This document shows, piece after piece, positions 5,521-6,299 of a stretch of DNA of 6,299 bases. A program made the translations under genes and the position numbers. The notes beneath the pieces were generated by a model, which worked only from the letters and a program-made list of their open reading frames with translations, did not search any database and was not told the origin of the DNA. Source of the stretch: an uncultured Roseburia sp. (GTDB lineage Bacteria; Bacillota; Clostridia; Lachnospirales; Lachnospiraceae); NCBI GenBank assembly GCA_947070915.1, contig CAMTDY010000169.1:1-6299 (forward strand), read 5' to 3'. Each line of letters starts with the position of its first letter. The first letter of the stretch is position 1.

Positions 5521-6222
5521 ATGAAGAAAATATTGATCGTGGAAGATGAGCTGCCCATTGCGGAGCTGGAAAAGGATTACCTTGAATTAAGCGGTTTTGA
5601 GGTGGTTATCGAGACGGATGGAAAAAAGGGATATGAACTGGCAAAGGATGGGAATTTTAATCTGATCATCCTGGATCTTATGCTGCCAAATATGGACGGC
5701 TTTGAAATCTGCCGCAAACTCCGGGATTTTACAGAGATACCTGTTATTATGGTTTCTGCAAAAAAAGAGGATATTGATAAGATCCGGGGACTTGGCCTTG
5801 GGGCAAATGATTATATGACGAAACCTTTTAGTCCGAGTGAACTGGTAGCACGGGTGAAGGCTCATCTGGAGCGCTACAATAAGTTAGTGGGAACTGCCGT
5901 CAAGGTGGAAAATGAGGTAATTACCACGGGCGGTCTTAAGATTGACCGGACGGCCAGAAGGGTTTATGTAGATGGAGTTGAAAAATCCCTGACCACAAAA
6001 GAATTTGACCTTTTGTTTTTTCTGGCAAAAAATCCCAACCATGTTTTTTCTAAAGAAGAACTTCTTGAAGAGGTGTGGGAACTCAGCCCGGTGGGGGCGG
6101 ATATCGCCACGGTGACGGTGCACATCAAAAAGATCCGGGAAAAGATTGAAAAGGATACCCAGAATCCGCAGTATATCGAGACTGTGTGGGCGGTGGGATA
6201 TCGTTTTATTGTAAAGGAATAA
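5521..6222 (+). CDS. OmpR/PhoB-family response regulator
   Basis: This 233-residue DNA-binding regulator should be the phosphorylation partner of the kinase just upstream. The receiver domain (about 1-118) has the acidic pair Glu8-Asp9 in ILIVEDE, phospho-acceptor Asp52 in ILDLMLPNMDG, Ser79 in MVSA and Lys101 in TKPFSPSEL. The C-terminal winged helix (about 135-231) shows LTTKEFDLLFFLAKNP, the recognition region VTVHIKKIREKIE and the final hairpin IETVWAVGYRF. The start at 5521 is chosen because GGAGG (5511-5515) lies 5 bases before it and MKKILIVEDE is the usual beginning. In-frame ATGs at 5509 and 5518 are upstream of, or too close to, the ribosome site. It may bind the repeated or palindromic sequences before its own operon, but no target site can be proven. 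Confidence 0.95.
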   Translation: MKKILIVEDELPIAELEKDYLELSGFEVVIETDGKKGYELAKDGNFNLIILDLMLPNMDGFEICRKLRDFTEIPVIMVSAKKEDIDKIRGLGLGANDYMTKPFSPSELVARVKAHLERYNKLVGTAVKVENEVITTGGLKIDRTARRVYVDGVEKSLTTKEFDLLFFLAKNPNHVFSKEELLEEVWELSPVGADIATVTVHIKKIREKIEKDTQNPQYIETVWAVGYRFIVKE

Positions 6223-6299
6223 TATTCAGCCCTTTTTGACAATACTATTATGGAGGCTTGCGTTTTTCAGCCGGGCCATATGTACAAATGGGATTGTGA
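6223..6299 (+). other. Region after the response regulator, no confirmed gene
   Basis: No intrinsic terminator follows the regulator stop. TTGACA occurs at 6236-6241 but without a -10 box 16-18 bases later. A frame from ATG 6250 (MEACVFQPGHMYKWDC) is open to the window end but has no ribosome site before it. A GGAGG at 6251-6255 might serve a start further on. The stretch is too short to decide. Confidence 0.3.

Noticed and set aside
6250..6299. Open frame MEACVFQPGHMYKWDC to the window end as a next gene
   Set aside because: No ribosome site before the ATG and only 16 codons visible; chance cannot be excluded.

Overview
The window looks like the end of an assembled contig from a Gram-positive gut anaerobe, most likely a Lachnospiraceae-type member of the Clostridia. 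This placement is an inference from the gene types, the strong AGGAGG-like ribosome sites and the TTGACA/TATAAT-like promoters; no marker gene fixes the genus. The first 45 bases are not biological. They are a Nextera (Tn5) i7 library adapter left on the contig, so position 46 is the first genuine base.

Left part (46-970): an AT-rich block (162 G+C in 480 bases by hand count for 61-540, about 34%) holds a minus-strand gene of unknown function. It is cut by the adapter at its 3' end and has an unclear, possibly frameshifted 5' end. A non-coding stretch full of short hairpins follows, including a good intrinsic terminator at 891-938. Next comes a minus-strand tRNA-Arg(CCT) at 971-1042 with a clear promoter at 1072-1100. 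The AT-rich block lies on the 3' side of the tRNA, which is where integrative elements usually insert, so it may be an accessory island.

Middle part (1150-3739, minus strand): a type I (AroF/G/H-class) DAHP synthase is followed after 61 bases by a cytoplasmic GH43 family glycosidase of the beta-xylosidase type. A TTGACA-17-TAGAAT promoter drives the DAHP synthase, with a palindrome at the expected transcript start. No separate promoter or terminator is visible between the two genes, so they may be co-transcribed.

Right part (3740-6299, plus strand): divergent from the DAHP synthase is a two-component operon. It encodes a membrane sensor histidine kinase with an unrecognised external domain of about 145 residues, then, 20 bases later, an OmpR/PhoB-type response regulator. 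Its upstream region has two identical extended -10 elements 70 bases apart, with a long inverted repeat between them. The last 77 bases are non-coding or the very start of a next gene.

I see no CRISPR array, transposase, phage module or clear novel system. The most useful observations are the adapter contamination, the truncated accessory gene beside tRNA-Arg, and the regulatory structures in the divergent aro/two-component intergenic region.
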